The notes under the pieces are model-generated. The model was given only the letters and a program-made list of their open reading frames with translations. It was not told the DNA's origin and made no database searches. A stretch of DNA of 7,804 bases from Planctomycetaceae bacterium (GTDB lineage: Bacteria > Planctomycetota > Planctomycetia > Pirellulales > Pirellulaceae): positions 1 through 7,804 of the forward strand of contig DNWZ01000028.1 in NCBI GenBank assembly GCA_003506095.1. Direction: 5' to 3'. Position 1 is the first letter of the stretch. Every line of letters starts with the position of its first letter. Both the position numbers and the translations under genes were made by a program. Of the stretch, positions 1 to 6,467 are shown piece by piece.

Positions 1-1510
1 ATGGCTCCCAGCGATTGAAGTTGCCCACTCCAACCGGAACCTCATCATCGCCACCGATTCGGATCGCTTGGCCGACGACACCGGGTACCGCAGTGGTTCC
101 TTTGGGGGCGGGTTTCTCGAAGTCAAGATGTGCGACCATGCCGAGAATGTTCGTGGACGAGGACGGCACGGTCGGCTGATCGGCTGTAGTCTCTGGTTGC
201 TGTTGTGACCAAGCGAGAAAGGAATCAGTCGCTGCGGTCTTGACGTCTGCGGTTTTATGTTCGATCGCGTAAACACGAGCGATCGCGTTATCGTATTGCT
301 GTCGCTGGACATCGGTCGGAAGGGCCAATGTCGGCGTCGGGCACGAATCAGTGAAGAAGGCATATAAACCCGCTTCGTCGATCTTATCAAAGAAACTTGT
401 CAGTTGATAATATTCGCGCTGTGACAGCGGATCGTATTTGTGGTCATGGCAGCGACAACATTCGAGCGTCAGCCCAAGAAAGGCGGTGACGACGGTTTGG
501 GTACGATCGGCGACATACTCGGTACGGAACTCTTCAGGAACGCTGCCCCCTTCGCACTCCTGAGGGTGCAACCGATTGAAGGTGGTTGCTAGGATTTGAT
601 CGGGTGTGGCATCGGGTAACAGATCGCCCGCAATTTGTTCTGCAATGAACCTGTCATAAGTCATTGATGAATTGAATGCCGAGATCACCCAATCACGATA
701 CGGCCAGACTCGGCGGTCGCGGTCGACTTGCATCCCATAGCTGTCACTGTATCGAGCGACGTCTAACCAGTCGGCGGCCATCCGTTCGCCATAACGAGGC
801 GAAGCGAGCAAGCGATCGACCAGTTTCTCGTAAGCATCAGGTGAGTCGTCGTTAACAAATTGGTCGATCTGCTGGAGCGTGGGCGGCAATCCGGTCAGGT
901 CGAAGGTGACTCGGCGGATCAATGTTTCGCGACTCGCTTGGGGTTGCGGCGTTAATCGCTGGCGATTCATTTTGTCCAATAGAAAACGATCGATGGCATT
1001 TTGGGGCCAGTGCGATTCTTGCTCGATCGGAATCGAGGCAACATCGGGAACCGTCGGTCGCGTGGGAGGTTCGAACGACCAATGCGATTGATACGGTGCG
1101 CCGGCGTCGATCCAGCGGCGCAGCAACGTTTTCTGTTCGGCGGTGAGGGTGCGCCCCGTTTCCGGAGGCGGCATCAGTAAATCTTTATCGTCGTGAAAGA
1201 TTCGGCTGATCAGTTCGCTGGCGTCGCTGTTGCCCGGATCGATGGCGCTCTCAACAGCTGCGTCGCGGACATCCAGTCGCAAATCGGCTTCTCGTTTTCC
1301 GGCATCGGGGCCGTGACAGAAGAAGCAATTTTCGGAAAGGATCGGTCGAATGTCGCGATTGAATTCGATTTCTGATTCCGGCGGTTGCGCATGGGCGACG
1401 GTGCCGAATGAAAGCAAAAGCGATGCAAACGTGACCAATTCCACCAAAAATAAACGGAGGGTATGGCACTTTCGAAGCGAAATCGTTGACGGATGCTTGT
1501 CGATTGGCAC
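1..1510 (-). CDS. Planctomycete PSCyt1/DUF1549 secreted cytochrome-c-like protein, N-terminal part (C-terminus beyond left edge)
   Basis: An open minus-strand frame of 503 codons runs off the left edge. The likely start is GTG at 1508-1510; no ATG lies in frame upstream. Residues 1-41 look like a signal peptide: a basic n-region (K, R), a hydrophobic stretch at about 20-38 and an AHA|Q cleavage site. A cytochrome-c-like PSCyt1 domain follows with a CxxCH haem motif (NCFFCHG, residues 62-66) and MPPPE near 113-117. The DUF1549 (PSCyt2) domain spans about 170-385, with typical blocks FDLTGLPP, SPRYGERMAADWLDVARY and CHDHKYDP; it carries a second CxxCH (CCRCH, 351-355). From about 456 (VAHLDFE, then GxVGQAIRIGG) a LamG/concanavalin-like insert seems to begin. 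Family members normally continue to a DUF1553 (PSD1) domain, which would lie outside the window. The protein is expected to be exported. Its function is not established; roles in polysaccharide use or periplasmic electron transfer have been suggested. A DUF1501 gene is a common downstream partner but cannot be checked here. The domain call is sure, the start less so. Confidence 0.93.
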   Translation of the reverse strand, partial: MPIDKHPSTISLRKCHTLRLFLVELVTFASLLLSFGTVAHAQPPESEIEFNRDIRPILSENCFFCHGPDAGKREADLRLDVRDAAVESAIDPGNSDASELISRIFHDDKDLLMPPPETGRTLTAEQKTLLRRWIDAGAPYQSHWSFEPPTRPTVPDVASIPIEQESHWPQNAIDRFLLDKMNRQRLTPQPQASRETLIRRVTFDLTGLPPTLQQIDQFVNDDSPDAYEKLVDRLLASPRYGERMAADWLDVARYSDSYGMQVDRDRRVWPYRDWVISAFNSSMTYDRFIAEQIAGDLLPDATPDQILATTFNRLHPQECEGGSVPEEFRTEYVADRTQTVVTAFLGLTLECCRCHDHKYDPLSQREYYQLTSFFDKIDEAGLYAFFTDSCPTPTLALPTDVQRQQYDNAIARVYAIEHKTADVKTAATDSFLAWSQQQPETTADQPTVPSSSTNILGMVAHLDFEKPAPKGTTAVPGVVGQAIRIGGDDEVPVGVGNFNRWEP

Positions 1511-1538
1511 GACGATACCAAGTTGTGAGGCGAGACCA

Positions 1539-1562
1539 TGACGGACCGAAAAATGGCCGTCA
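1539..1562 (-). repeat. Leader stem-loop upstream of the PSCyt1/DUF1549 start
   Basis: An inverted repeat with arms 1539-1547 (TGACGGACC) and 1555-1562 (GGCCGTCA) forms eight base pairs with one bulged base and a seven-base A/T-rich loop. It lies between the candidate -10 box and the GTG start, so it would be in the 5' untranslated region of the minus-strand transcript. No U-tract follows it in the direction of transcription, so it is not a standard terminator. It could affect translation or mRNA stability. Confidence 0.4.
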
Positions 1563-1582
1563 CGGGTGAAGGGGAAAACCGT

Positions 1583-1588
1583 ATTATA
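1583..1588 (-). promoter_or_regulatory. Candidate -10 box (TATAAT) for the PSCyt1/DUF1549 gene
   Basis: Read on the minus strand, 1583-1588 is a perfect TATAAT. Transcription starting about 7 bases downstream would give a leader of roughly 65 bases before the GTG at 1510. No good -35 box is seen at the usual spacing; that position (about 1606-1611) reads GGCCAC. It is overlapped by a short inverted repeat, GGCCA/TGGCC (1596-1600 and 1607-1611), which could be an operator or chance. The position is right for this gene, but a single hexamer is weak evidence. Confidence 0.35.
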
Positions 1589-1879
1589 GCTACTCGGCCA
1601 GAGGAGTGGCCAGCGCCACCAGCATCCACCGCCCCAGGCGACAGGGCTACCGGACCGGTGGTCTGTTTCGCTCGCAATTTTCTCGGTCGCCCAACCGTCG
1701 ACTCTTGTACTGCTACATCAACAAGCGTTTTGTTTGTCGCTTTAGCAAGCGATGCGCGATTTGCAATCAGACCATCAGTTAGCATGCCGCCTGTCCGCAT
1801 TGGGAACTATTTGCAAGCGGAACATCCCCTTGGTAAGGAGGTTAAAACGCTTCACAAGCAGAATCTAGCACTCCAGCGC

Positions 1880-1898
1880 CGTCTCGTTTGTCGAGACG
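1880..1898. repeat. Perfect 7-bp inverted repeat in intergenic region
   Basis: CGTCTCG (1880-1886) is followed by the five-base loop TTTGT and then CGAGACG (1892-1898). The stem is perfect and GC-rich. There is no T-tract on either side, so a Rho-independent terminator is unlikely. A protein binding site or an RNA structure in the leader of the gene at 2117 are both possible. Confidence 0.45.
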
Positions 1899-2104
1899 AT
1901 TTCCCAATCCGCTCCAAGACCATTACCTAGAACTTGGGCGGGTGGGCTGCTCGCTCCTCAGCTCGGCGATCCATCAAGGCTGGTTGCTCCAATCGTACGG
2001 CCCGTCATTTGCAACACTTCGCGGCAAGCAACATTCAAGTTGCAAAGACTGTGTTTGATAGAAAGGCACGCTATGTGGCGGAGGCCTCTGAGAACACTTC
2101 ACAT

Positions 2105-2110
2105 GGGAGA
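2105..2110 (+). promoter_or_regulatory. Ribosome binding site of the stress-protein gene
   Basis: GGGAGA lies six bases before the ATG at 2117. This supports 2117 as the start over the in-frame ATG four codons later (2129). Confidence 0.6.
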
Positions 2111-2116
2111 TAAATC

Positions 2117-2749
2117 ATGGCCGCAAATATGAACAGTACAATTGTTGGAGTTTTCGAGACCCCAGAGAATGCGCAAGGAGCAGTGAAAGAACTTGCCAAG
2201 CGTGGACTCACGGATGCTCAGATTGGAGTCGCAGGACACGACTACTCCGACAAGACGGGCACGCACGGGCGTCGGATCGACGACGAAGAGTCTGAGTCTT
2301 ATGCCGGCGAAGGCGCGGCAACGGGCTTGGCGGCTGGGGCGGGTGTCGGAGCATTATGGGGATTGGGAATCATCGCTGGAGCCATTCCAGCGATCGGTCC
2401 AGCAATCGCCGGGGGAACACTAGCAGCGATTCTGTCGAGTGCCGCCGCTGGAGCCGCCGCTGCTGGCGTCGCAGGCGGTTTGATCGGATTGGGGATTTCC
2501 AAGGACGAAGCAGAATTTTACGAACGCGAGTATCGCGCTGGTAAAACGATCGTAACTGCAACCGCTATGGGACGCGAAGAAGAGGTACGCCAGGTATTTC
2601 AAGAATGGGGTGCTTATGACATGCACTCACAACCTACCAGCAGGTCTACAACGGCAACAACCGGACGGGTTCGCGGTCAATCCCCAGGCATTTCAACTGC
2701 TGATACCGACGCATACATGCAAACACAGCAGATCCGCACGACGCGTTAA
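2117..2749 (+). CDS. General stress protein, YflT/GSP17M-like, with glycine/alanine-rich hydrophobic core
   Basis: The gene encodes 210 residues. Residues 7-42 (STIVGVFETPENAQGAVKEL, then GLTDAQIGVAGHDY) match the N-terminal beta-alpha-beta pattern of the YflT/general-stress domain (Pfam 'heat induced stress protein YflT'). Residues 64-127 form a long Gly/Ala-rich hydrophobic block with glycine-zipper spacing, which may insert in or cross the membrane. Residues 128-168 (KDEAEFYEREYRAGKTIVTA and beyond, to EEVRQVFQEWGAYD) are a second alpha/beta unit typical of the family. The last 40 residues are polar, rich in S, T, Q and R, and probably disordered. There is a Shine-Dalgarno sequence at the right distance. 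The biochemical role of the family is unknown; homologues are linked to general stress and osmotic responses in other bacteria. The gene stands alone, divergent from the cytochrome-like gene and convergent with the ligase operon. Family call is good; function is inferred. Confidence 0.85.
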   Translation: MAANMNSTIVGVFETPENAQGAVKELAKRGLTDAQIGVAGHDYSDKTGTHGRRIDDEESESYAGEGAATGLAAGAGVGALWGLGIIAGAIPAIGPAIAGGTLAAILSSAAAGAAAAGVAGGLIGLGISKDEAEFYEREYRAGKTIVTATAMGREEEVRQVFQEWGAYDMHSQPTSRSTTATTGRVRGQSPGISTADTDAYMQTQQIRTTR

Positions 2750-2778
2750 AGTTAAAGGCCCTTGATGGGTTAAATATC

Positions 2779-2807
2779 CAGCCTTAGTTTAACTTCAAAC
2801 TAGGCTG
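2779..2807. repeat. Stem-loop just downstream of the stress-protein gene
   Basis: Arms CAGCCTTAGTTT (2779-2790) and AAACTAGGCTG (2797-2807) pair over 11 bases with one bulged T and a six-base loop. It begins 29 bases after the stop codon of the stress-protein gene. It could mark the mRNA 3' end, but no T-tract follows, so termination by this element alone is doubtful. Confidence 0.5.
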
Positions 2808-2834
2808 CAATCCAAGGTGATGCTGCGTTGCCCT

Positions 2835-2870
2835 CAGTGCCTGTTATTCAATATTTGAAAACAGGTACTG
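2835..2870. repeat. Long 16-bp stem-loop between convergent genes
   Basis: Arms 2835-2851 (CAGTGCCTGTTATTCAA) and 2855-2870 (TTGAAAACAGGTACTG) pair over 16 bases around the three-base loop TAT, with one bulged A and one G-T pair. In plus-strand RNA the G-T pair is a G-U wobble, while in minus-strand RNA it would be a C-A mismatch, which slightly favours function in the plus-strand transcript. There is no T-tract on either side. Likely roles are protecting or defining the 3' ends of the two convergent transcripts. Confidence 0.6.
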
Positions 2871-2898
2871 CACGACTCGCGATCGGCTATACTCCCTT

Positions 2899-2930
2899 AA
2901 AACGATTCAACGCATCTTTCGGGTCGTTTT
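2899..2930 (-). terminator. Weak candidate terminator after the ligase operon
   Basis: AAAACGA (2899-2905) and TCGTTTT (2924-2930) form a perfect seven-base inverted repeat with an 18-base loop, starting four bases beyond the stop codon (2935-2937) of the last operon gene. In minus-strand RNA the 3' arm ends in UUUU. The stem is A/T-rich and the loop long, so this is a poor Rho-independent terminator; only its position supports it. Confidence 0.3.
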
Positions 2931-2934
2931 CTCA

Positions 2935-3642
2935 TCAATCGACGATATCTTCAATCGTCTTTACGATATGTGGTATCCGATCTTGAAAGTTTCGATCAAG
3001 AACCAAACGTTGATTGATCTCGAGTTCAATGCCACAATACTGTTCGGCGTTAAATCGTTTCCTCAAGAAAGTGGTAAAGCCATCAGACCGACCTAAATAG
3101 GGATAGTTTTTTCGAACTCGCCAATGAGGGATCAGCCTTCCAAAATTCTGATTCCATCGCTCGCAAATGTCACGTTCACCCAGTCGACGCGGGTCATACA
3201 GCAAACCGATATCGGCATTGCGTTCAACGCCATTTAGAATCGGAGTAAAACTGTGGAGTGATAAATGCAACACTCGAGCGCCCGCTGAGATTTGTGATTC
3301 AATCCAGGTCCCCACCGCGTTTCTGTGCGAGTCATAATAACGATTAAGTATGGTCTGCTTCGATTCAGCATCAAGCACACCGGAAAACTCCGAGAATAGT
3401 TGCCGGTGCCATAGCGACCGGTTTACTTCGACCAGCAATCGCGACACCTTCGTCGCGAAAAGAGGAAAGCCGTAGTGACCTGCCAGCGCATTGCCGAGAT
3501 CAAGTGTGCCAGGGTCCCATCCTCGATGTGAGCGAAGAACGCTTTCGCGGCCAGCGAAAAGTTTCTCGAACTGCTTGGGGACAAAGCATGTTGCGTGCTC
3601 ACAGGTGAACACGACCGCCTGACGATCACAGGCTCGTTTCAT
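2935..3642 (-). CDS. N-formylglutamate amidohydrolase family protein
   Basis: Last gene of the four-gene operon, 235 residues from the ATG at 3640-3642. An in-frame ATG at 3691-3693 would add 17 Cys-rich residues with no family resemblance and enlarge the overlap with the upstream gene to 68 bp, so I prefer 3642. Family motifs, in order from this start: VVFTCEHA (residues 10-17), SHRGWDPGT (38-46), SRLLVEVNRS (67-76), LHLSLHSFTP (125-134), RNADIGLLYDP (141-151), YPYLGRSDG (181-189) and GIELEINQ (204-211). These include the Glu, His and Asp positions expected to bind metal and substrate. The known family reaction is hydrolysis of N-formylglutamate to glutamate and formate, as HutG does in histidine breakdown. 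No hut genes are present. Next to two amide ligases it more likely hydrolyses a related N-acyl-glutamate or glutamyl amide; that is inference. The start overlaps the end of the GCS2 gene by 17 bp, which suggests translational coupling. Confidence 0.9.
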   Translation of the reverse strand: MKRACDRQAVVFTCEHATCFVPKQFEKLFAGRESVLRSHRGWDPGTLDLGNALAGHYGFPLFATKVSRLLVEVNRSLWHRQLFSEFSGVLDAESKQTILNRYYDSHRNAVGTWIESQISAGARVLHLSLHSFTPILNGVERNADIGLLYDPRRLGERDICERWNQNFGRLIPHWRVRKNYPYLGRSDGFTTFLRKRFNAEQYCGIELEINQRLVLDRNFQDRIPHIVKTIEDIVD

Positions 3643-4891
3643 TTTCAGCCAAAAACATCTTTCCCTGCTGCAGGCAATCGCACAATTTACCATAGACTGC
3701 TGGCAGTCGATCGACGTTGTGGCAAACCGCTTCGGTTATGCGGCGTGCAAGCGGTCCGTCCTTTGTGATCGTTTGCATGACCGAGACAGTCTTGGCCGAC
3801 AGTGGTTCACGAATGGGATGCTGGATCAATCGCGATATCAACTCTGCCCAAACCTCTTTAGCGGTCGCATGCGACGATGAAACACCGATTAAATCAAGAT
3901 ATCGATGATCGCGAATAATTGATTTCTCCGCGTTGCACACTACGTCGAAAAAGATGTTGGCCAGGGGTATCGTCGCCATTGCTTTCTGTTGCGAAAATGA
4001 TGAAACCGATTCACTGACCAGCAACTGTACCAACTTGGTTACGGTTTCTGCGATTGCGCAGTCGACTTCGGGACATTCCTGAACATCGATTACACGAATC
4101 TCGATCGCCCCACGATCAAAGCGTGCGATTGCGCCTCGTGAATTGAGAAACGGATGTTGCAAAAATCCGTCTGGGTCATAAGGTGCGATGTTACGGTAAG
4201 TGACATCAAAGATTTCTCGTTCGTAATCGGCTTGTGTAAACACAGGTTCGGGAACGACCAATCCGGTAATCGATGGAATTTTTGCTGAATTATTTCGGTA
4301 TACTTCCATGCGATAATCGAGAAAACCTGTTTCACGGCCGTCGGCAAATGGGGAGCTTGCAGCAATCGCTGGAAGGATCGGTAAGACCAACCGAATCGCG
4401 GCGTGCAAACGCCCGAACTCGTCATCACCTGAAAACGGCAGGTTGATATGCATGCTCTGCAGGTTCGCCCAACCGTGACCTCGGCAATCGAAGATCCGGT
4501 TGTACGCTTCGTAAATCGGATTGTTATCGTGAGGCCACAATTTCAAGTCGTCAATCGGATCCATCCATGGGTGCATCGCCGTCGGCATCAAGCGTGAATT
4601 GAATTGCTCTGCAATCTGATTCAGCCGATTGAGGCTTCGCCGAAACTCTTTGGCGAATCCGACAAGCGACCCGACTGGGCCATTTGTCTTTAGCTCAATC
4701 ACATGCAACGCAAGCTCGTTGGACCAGCAAATCGTTCCGTCATCAAAATCGGATGACAGTTCACCGGCAGCTTGCATGATTAATTCATCAGCGATCGGTT
4801 TGACATTCAACGTCTCGCGATCAACGATCATATACTCCAGTTCGATACCGTAAGCATCGAACAAATGCAATTGTGCAGTCTGGTCATCCAT
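3626..4891 (-). CDS. GCS2-type glutamate carboxylate-amine ligase (COG2170-like)
   Basis: Third gene of the operon, 421 residues from the ATG at 4889-4891. The frame is open upstream and a TTG start at 4961-4963 would give 445 residues, but the extra 24 are polar and unlike the family, and no clear ribosome binding site marks either. From the ATG, the N-terminus has the GCS2 signature HLFDAYGIELEYMIVD (about residues 9-24) with two glutamates placed to bind metal. MHPW (106-109), SMHINLPF (146-153), DYRMEVYRNNSAKIPSITG (193-210) and DRGAIEIRVID (259-269) follow as family landmarks. The family makes gamma-glutamyl amides with ATP, as in glutamate-cysteine ligase and YbdK-like enzymes; the amine substrate is not readable here. 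It is distinct from classical GshA. It follows the RimK-like ligase and overlaps the amidohydrolase gene by 17 bp. Family call is strong, exact substrate unknown, start moderately sure. Confidence 0.9.
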   Translation of the reverse strand: MDDQTAQLHLFDAYGIELEYMIVDRETLNVKPIADELIMQAAGELSSDFDDGTICWSNELALHVIELKTNGPVGSLVGFAKEFRRSLNRLNQIAEQFNSRLMPTAMHPWMDPIDDLKLWPHDNNPIYEAYNRIFDCRGHGWANLQSMHINLPFSGDDEFGRLHAAIRLVLPILPAIAASSPFADGRETGFLDYRMEVYRNNSAKIPSITGLVVPEPVFTQADYEREIFDVTYRNIAPYDPDGFLQHPFLNSRGAIARFDRGAIEIRVIDVQECPEVDCAIAETVTKLVQLLVSESVSSFSQQKAMATIPLANIFFDVVCNAEKSIIRDHRYLDLIGVSSSHATAKEVWAELISRLIQHPIREPLSAKTVSVMQTITKDGPLARRITEAVCHNVDRLPAVYGKLCDCLQQGKMFLAENETSL

Positions 4892-4988
4892 GCTTTGACG
4901 TTCTTTCTCAACCCACTCGGTTCGCTGCGGTAGATCTGATTGGTTCTTCTGCTTCACCAGCAATGAACAATTTCATTCGAGCAGACTA

Positions 4989-6458
4989 TTAAAAGTACCG
5001 TGATTTTTTCTGTTCCATTCGGCGCAGGAAAACGCTCATGATTCTCAAATAAAGTTCATCTTTTAAAACTTGATCTTCGACCCCCGAATCGATGTTCGGG
5101 TTGTCGTTCACTTCGATCACATAAAACTTGCCATTGGATTCCTTGACATCGACACCATACAGCCCATTGCCCATCAAGTTAGCTGATTTCAATGCGACCT
5201 GAACAGCCTTACGCGGAACCCATTCGATCGGCATTGTTTCGAAGCGACCATACTGATCGTTTCCCTTTTTATTATGGTCGATGATTTGCCAGTGTCCCGA
5301 CGCCATAAAATACTTGCAGGCAAAGATCGGTTGCTGATCGATGATGCCGATACGCCAGTCGAAGGTGGTTGGCAAGAACTCTTGGGCCACGACGAGATCG
5401 GACTCTTTGAAAAAGAGTTCTAATTGCGCGTTCAGTTCGTCTTGATTAGCGACTTTGATCACGCCTTGCGAAAATGCGCTGTCGGGCTTTTTCAGAACCA
5501 GAGGAAACCCAAGTTGCTCACCAACGATATTCGCATTTCGACTGTGTGCGACGATCGTTTTGGGGATCAGAATGTTGTGTCGGGCCAGCAATTCGGCTAA
5601 ATAGACCTTGTTAGTGCAACGCAAGATCGACTGGGGGTCATCCATCACCACCAAACCTTCGCCGTCGGCTTTCCGCGAAAACCGGTAGGTGTAATTATCG
5701 ATGAATGTTGTATCGCGAATGAACAATGCGTCGAAATGGGCGATCCGACCGTAGTCATCTTTGGTGATCAGCTCAGCAGCGATGTCCAGTGACTCAGCCG
5801 CTTTTATAAATTTTTTGAGCGCTTTCGCGTCCGATGGTGGGCTCGGGTCATCTGGTCGATACAGGATTGCCATATCGAACCGTGGAGCCGATTTTTTCTG
5901 AGCGACCACGCGGCGTGAAGCGAAATGCTTTGCGGCCGCTTTGGCGATGAAGTCCCAGTGCGATTTTGGTACATCGTTCCCCGAAATCGAATCGACTTTG
6001 CGCAATTGCCACCGTCCTTTTGAATCACGGGAAAAGTCGGCTCGCAACATGGGGCTTTGAAACTGATTGAACAATGTCAGTGCCAGTCGTTGGTACTTGG
6101 CGGCCATGTTTTGGCCAAAGTAAATGCTGAGCCGAAAGCCCGCCGATTTGATACTCGCCAAACTCTTTTGGATCAGTTCATCAAACTCGTCGGATACCAT
6201 CCTGACGACCGACTGCGTTTTGAGGTCACGCACGGTCGCAACGCTTGGCAGCGGTTTGTGGCCCCGAGCTTCGGCCAACAGTGACACGTAGTATCCCGTT
6301 GATTGATAACGATAGGAGCGGCAAAGGTTAAAAACCTTCGCACCACGACGTTCGCTGTAAGTCGGATCGGTTAGATAAGAATCGTCATCGATGACTTCGA
6401 CACCATCAATCTGCGCAGGCCAGTCTTCAGCCTTGCTGGTCACAATCAATACAGTCAT
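4989..6458 (-). CDS. RimK-like ATP-grasp amide ligase with RLAN-type N-terminal domain
   Basis: Second gene of the operon, 489 residues from the ATG at 6456-6458. This is longer than ribosomal RimK (about 300 residues) because of an N-terminal RLAN-type domain (about 1-190) with conserved-looking blocks RGAKVFNLCRSYRYQSTGYY (38-57) and LLAEARGHKPLPS (60-72). A linker follows. The ATP-grasp fold occupies about 195-482: FDALFIRDTTFIDNYTYRF (242-260), LVLKKPDSAFSQGVIKV with K323/K324 and the S-QG phosphate loop (320-336), VVAQEFLP with hinge E360, FDWRIGI with R369, GVDVKE with D437, and VIEVNDNPN with E449 and N451 for magnesium. The family activates a carboxylate as an acyl phosphate and joins it to an amine, usually adding an amino acid such as glutamate. 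All core ATP-grasp residues appear intact. The gene starts nine bases after the peptidase stop with no visible Shine-Dalgarno, so coupling is likely. Substrate unknown. Confidence 0.92.
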   Translation of the reverse strand: MTVLIVTSKAEDWPAQIDGVEVIDDDSYLTDPTYSERRGAKVFNLCRSYRYQSTGYYVSLLAEARGHKPLPSVATVRDLKTQSVVRMVSDEFDELIQKSLASIKSAGFRLSIYFGQNMAAKYQRLALTLFNQFQSPMLRADFSRDSKGRWQLRKVDSISGNDVPKSHWDFIAKAAAKHFASRRVVAQKKSAPRFDMAILYRPDDPSPPSDAKALKKFIKAAESLDIAAELITKDDYGRIAHFDALFIRDTTFIDNYTYRFSRKADGEGLVVMDDPQSILRCTNKVYLAELLARHNILIPKTIVAHSRNANIVGEQLGFPLVLKKPDSAFSQGVIKVANQDELNAQLELFFKESDLVVAQEFLPTTFDWRIGIIDQQPIFACKYFMASGHWQIIDHNKKGNDQYGRFETMPIEWVPRKAVQVALKSANLMGNGLYGVDVKESNGKFYVIEVNDNPNIDSGVEDQVLKDELYLRIMSVFLRRMEQKKSRYF

Positions 6459-6467
6459 TTATTCGAT

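Larger units (their letters stand above)
1511..2116. other. Divergent intergenic region (about 600 bases) without a convincing gene
   Basis: This region separates the divergent PSCyt1/DUF1549 and stress-protein genes. It holds the TATAAT box and leader stem-loop described separately, and a perfect seven-base-pair hairpin at 1880-1898 (CGTCTCG, loop TTTGT, CGAGACG). A plus-strand frame open from 1538 to 1930 encodes 130 residues with no recognisable domain, no ribosome binding site and an erratic composition; I regard it as chance. No convincing -35/-10 pair was found for the plus-strand gene starting at 2117. No tRNA, insertion sequence or CRISPR-like repeat was seen. Confidence 0.6.

Noticed and set aside
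1210..1800. Minus-strand frame of 196 residues with an ATG start.
   Set aside because: It is an out-of-frame shadow of the PSCyt1/DUF1549 gene, whose own frame shows the signal peptide, CxxCH and DUF1549 motifs.
1833..1841. TAAGGAGGT, a perfect 9-base match to the anti-Shine-Dalgarno sequence on the plus strand.
   Set aside because: No ATG, GTG or TTG follows within the usual distance, and no gene starts there; probably chance.
1538..1930. Plus-strand frame of 130 residues in the left intergenic region.
   Set aside because: No domain, no ribosome binding site and an implausible composition; it overlaps the leader of the divergent gene.
2888..2893. TATACT resembling a plus-strand -10 box.
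   Set aside because: No -35 box at the right spacing and no plus-strand gene downstream.
2935..3642. Histidine utilisation (hut) operon membership for the amidohydrolase.
   Set aside because: No HutH, HutU, HutI or HutF is present; the neighbours are amide ligases and a peptidase.
3626..4963. Reading the GCS2 enzyme as a classical glutathione pathway GshA.
   Set aside because: The motifs fit the COG2170/GCS2 group rather than classical GshA, and no recognisable GshB is present; the RimK-like protein has an RLAN domain and is not GshB.
4989..6458. Ribosomal protein S6 modification by RimK.
   Set aside because: The protein is about 190 residues longer than RimK, has an RLAN-type N-terminal domain and sits in a different gene context; S6 as target is not supported.
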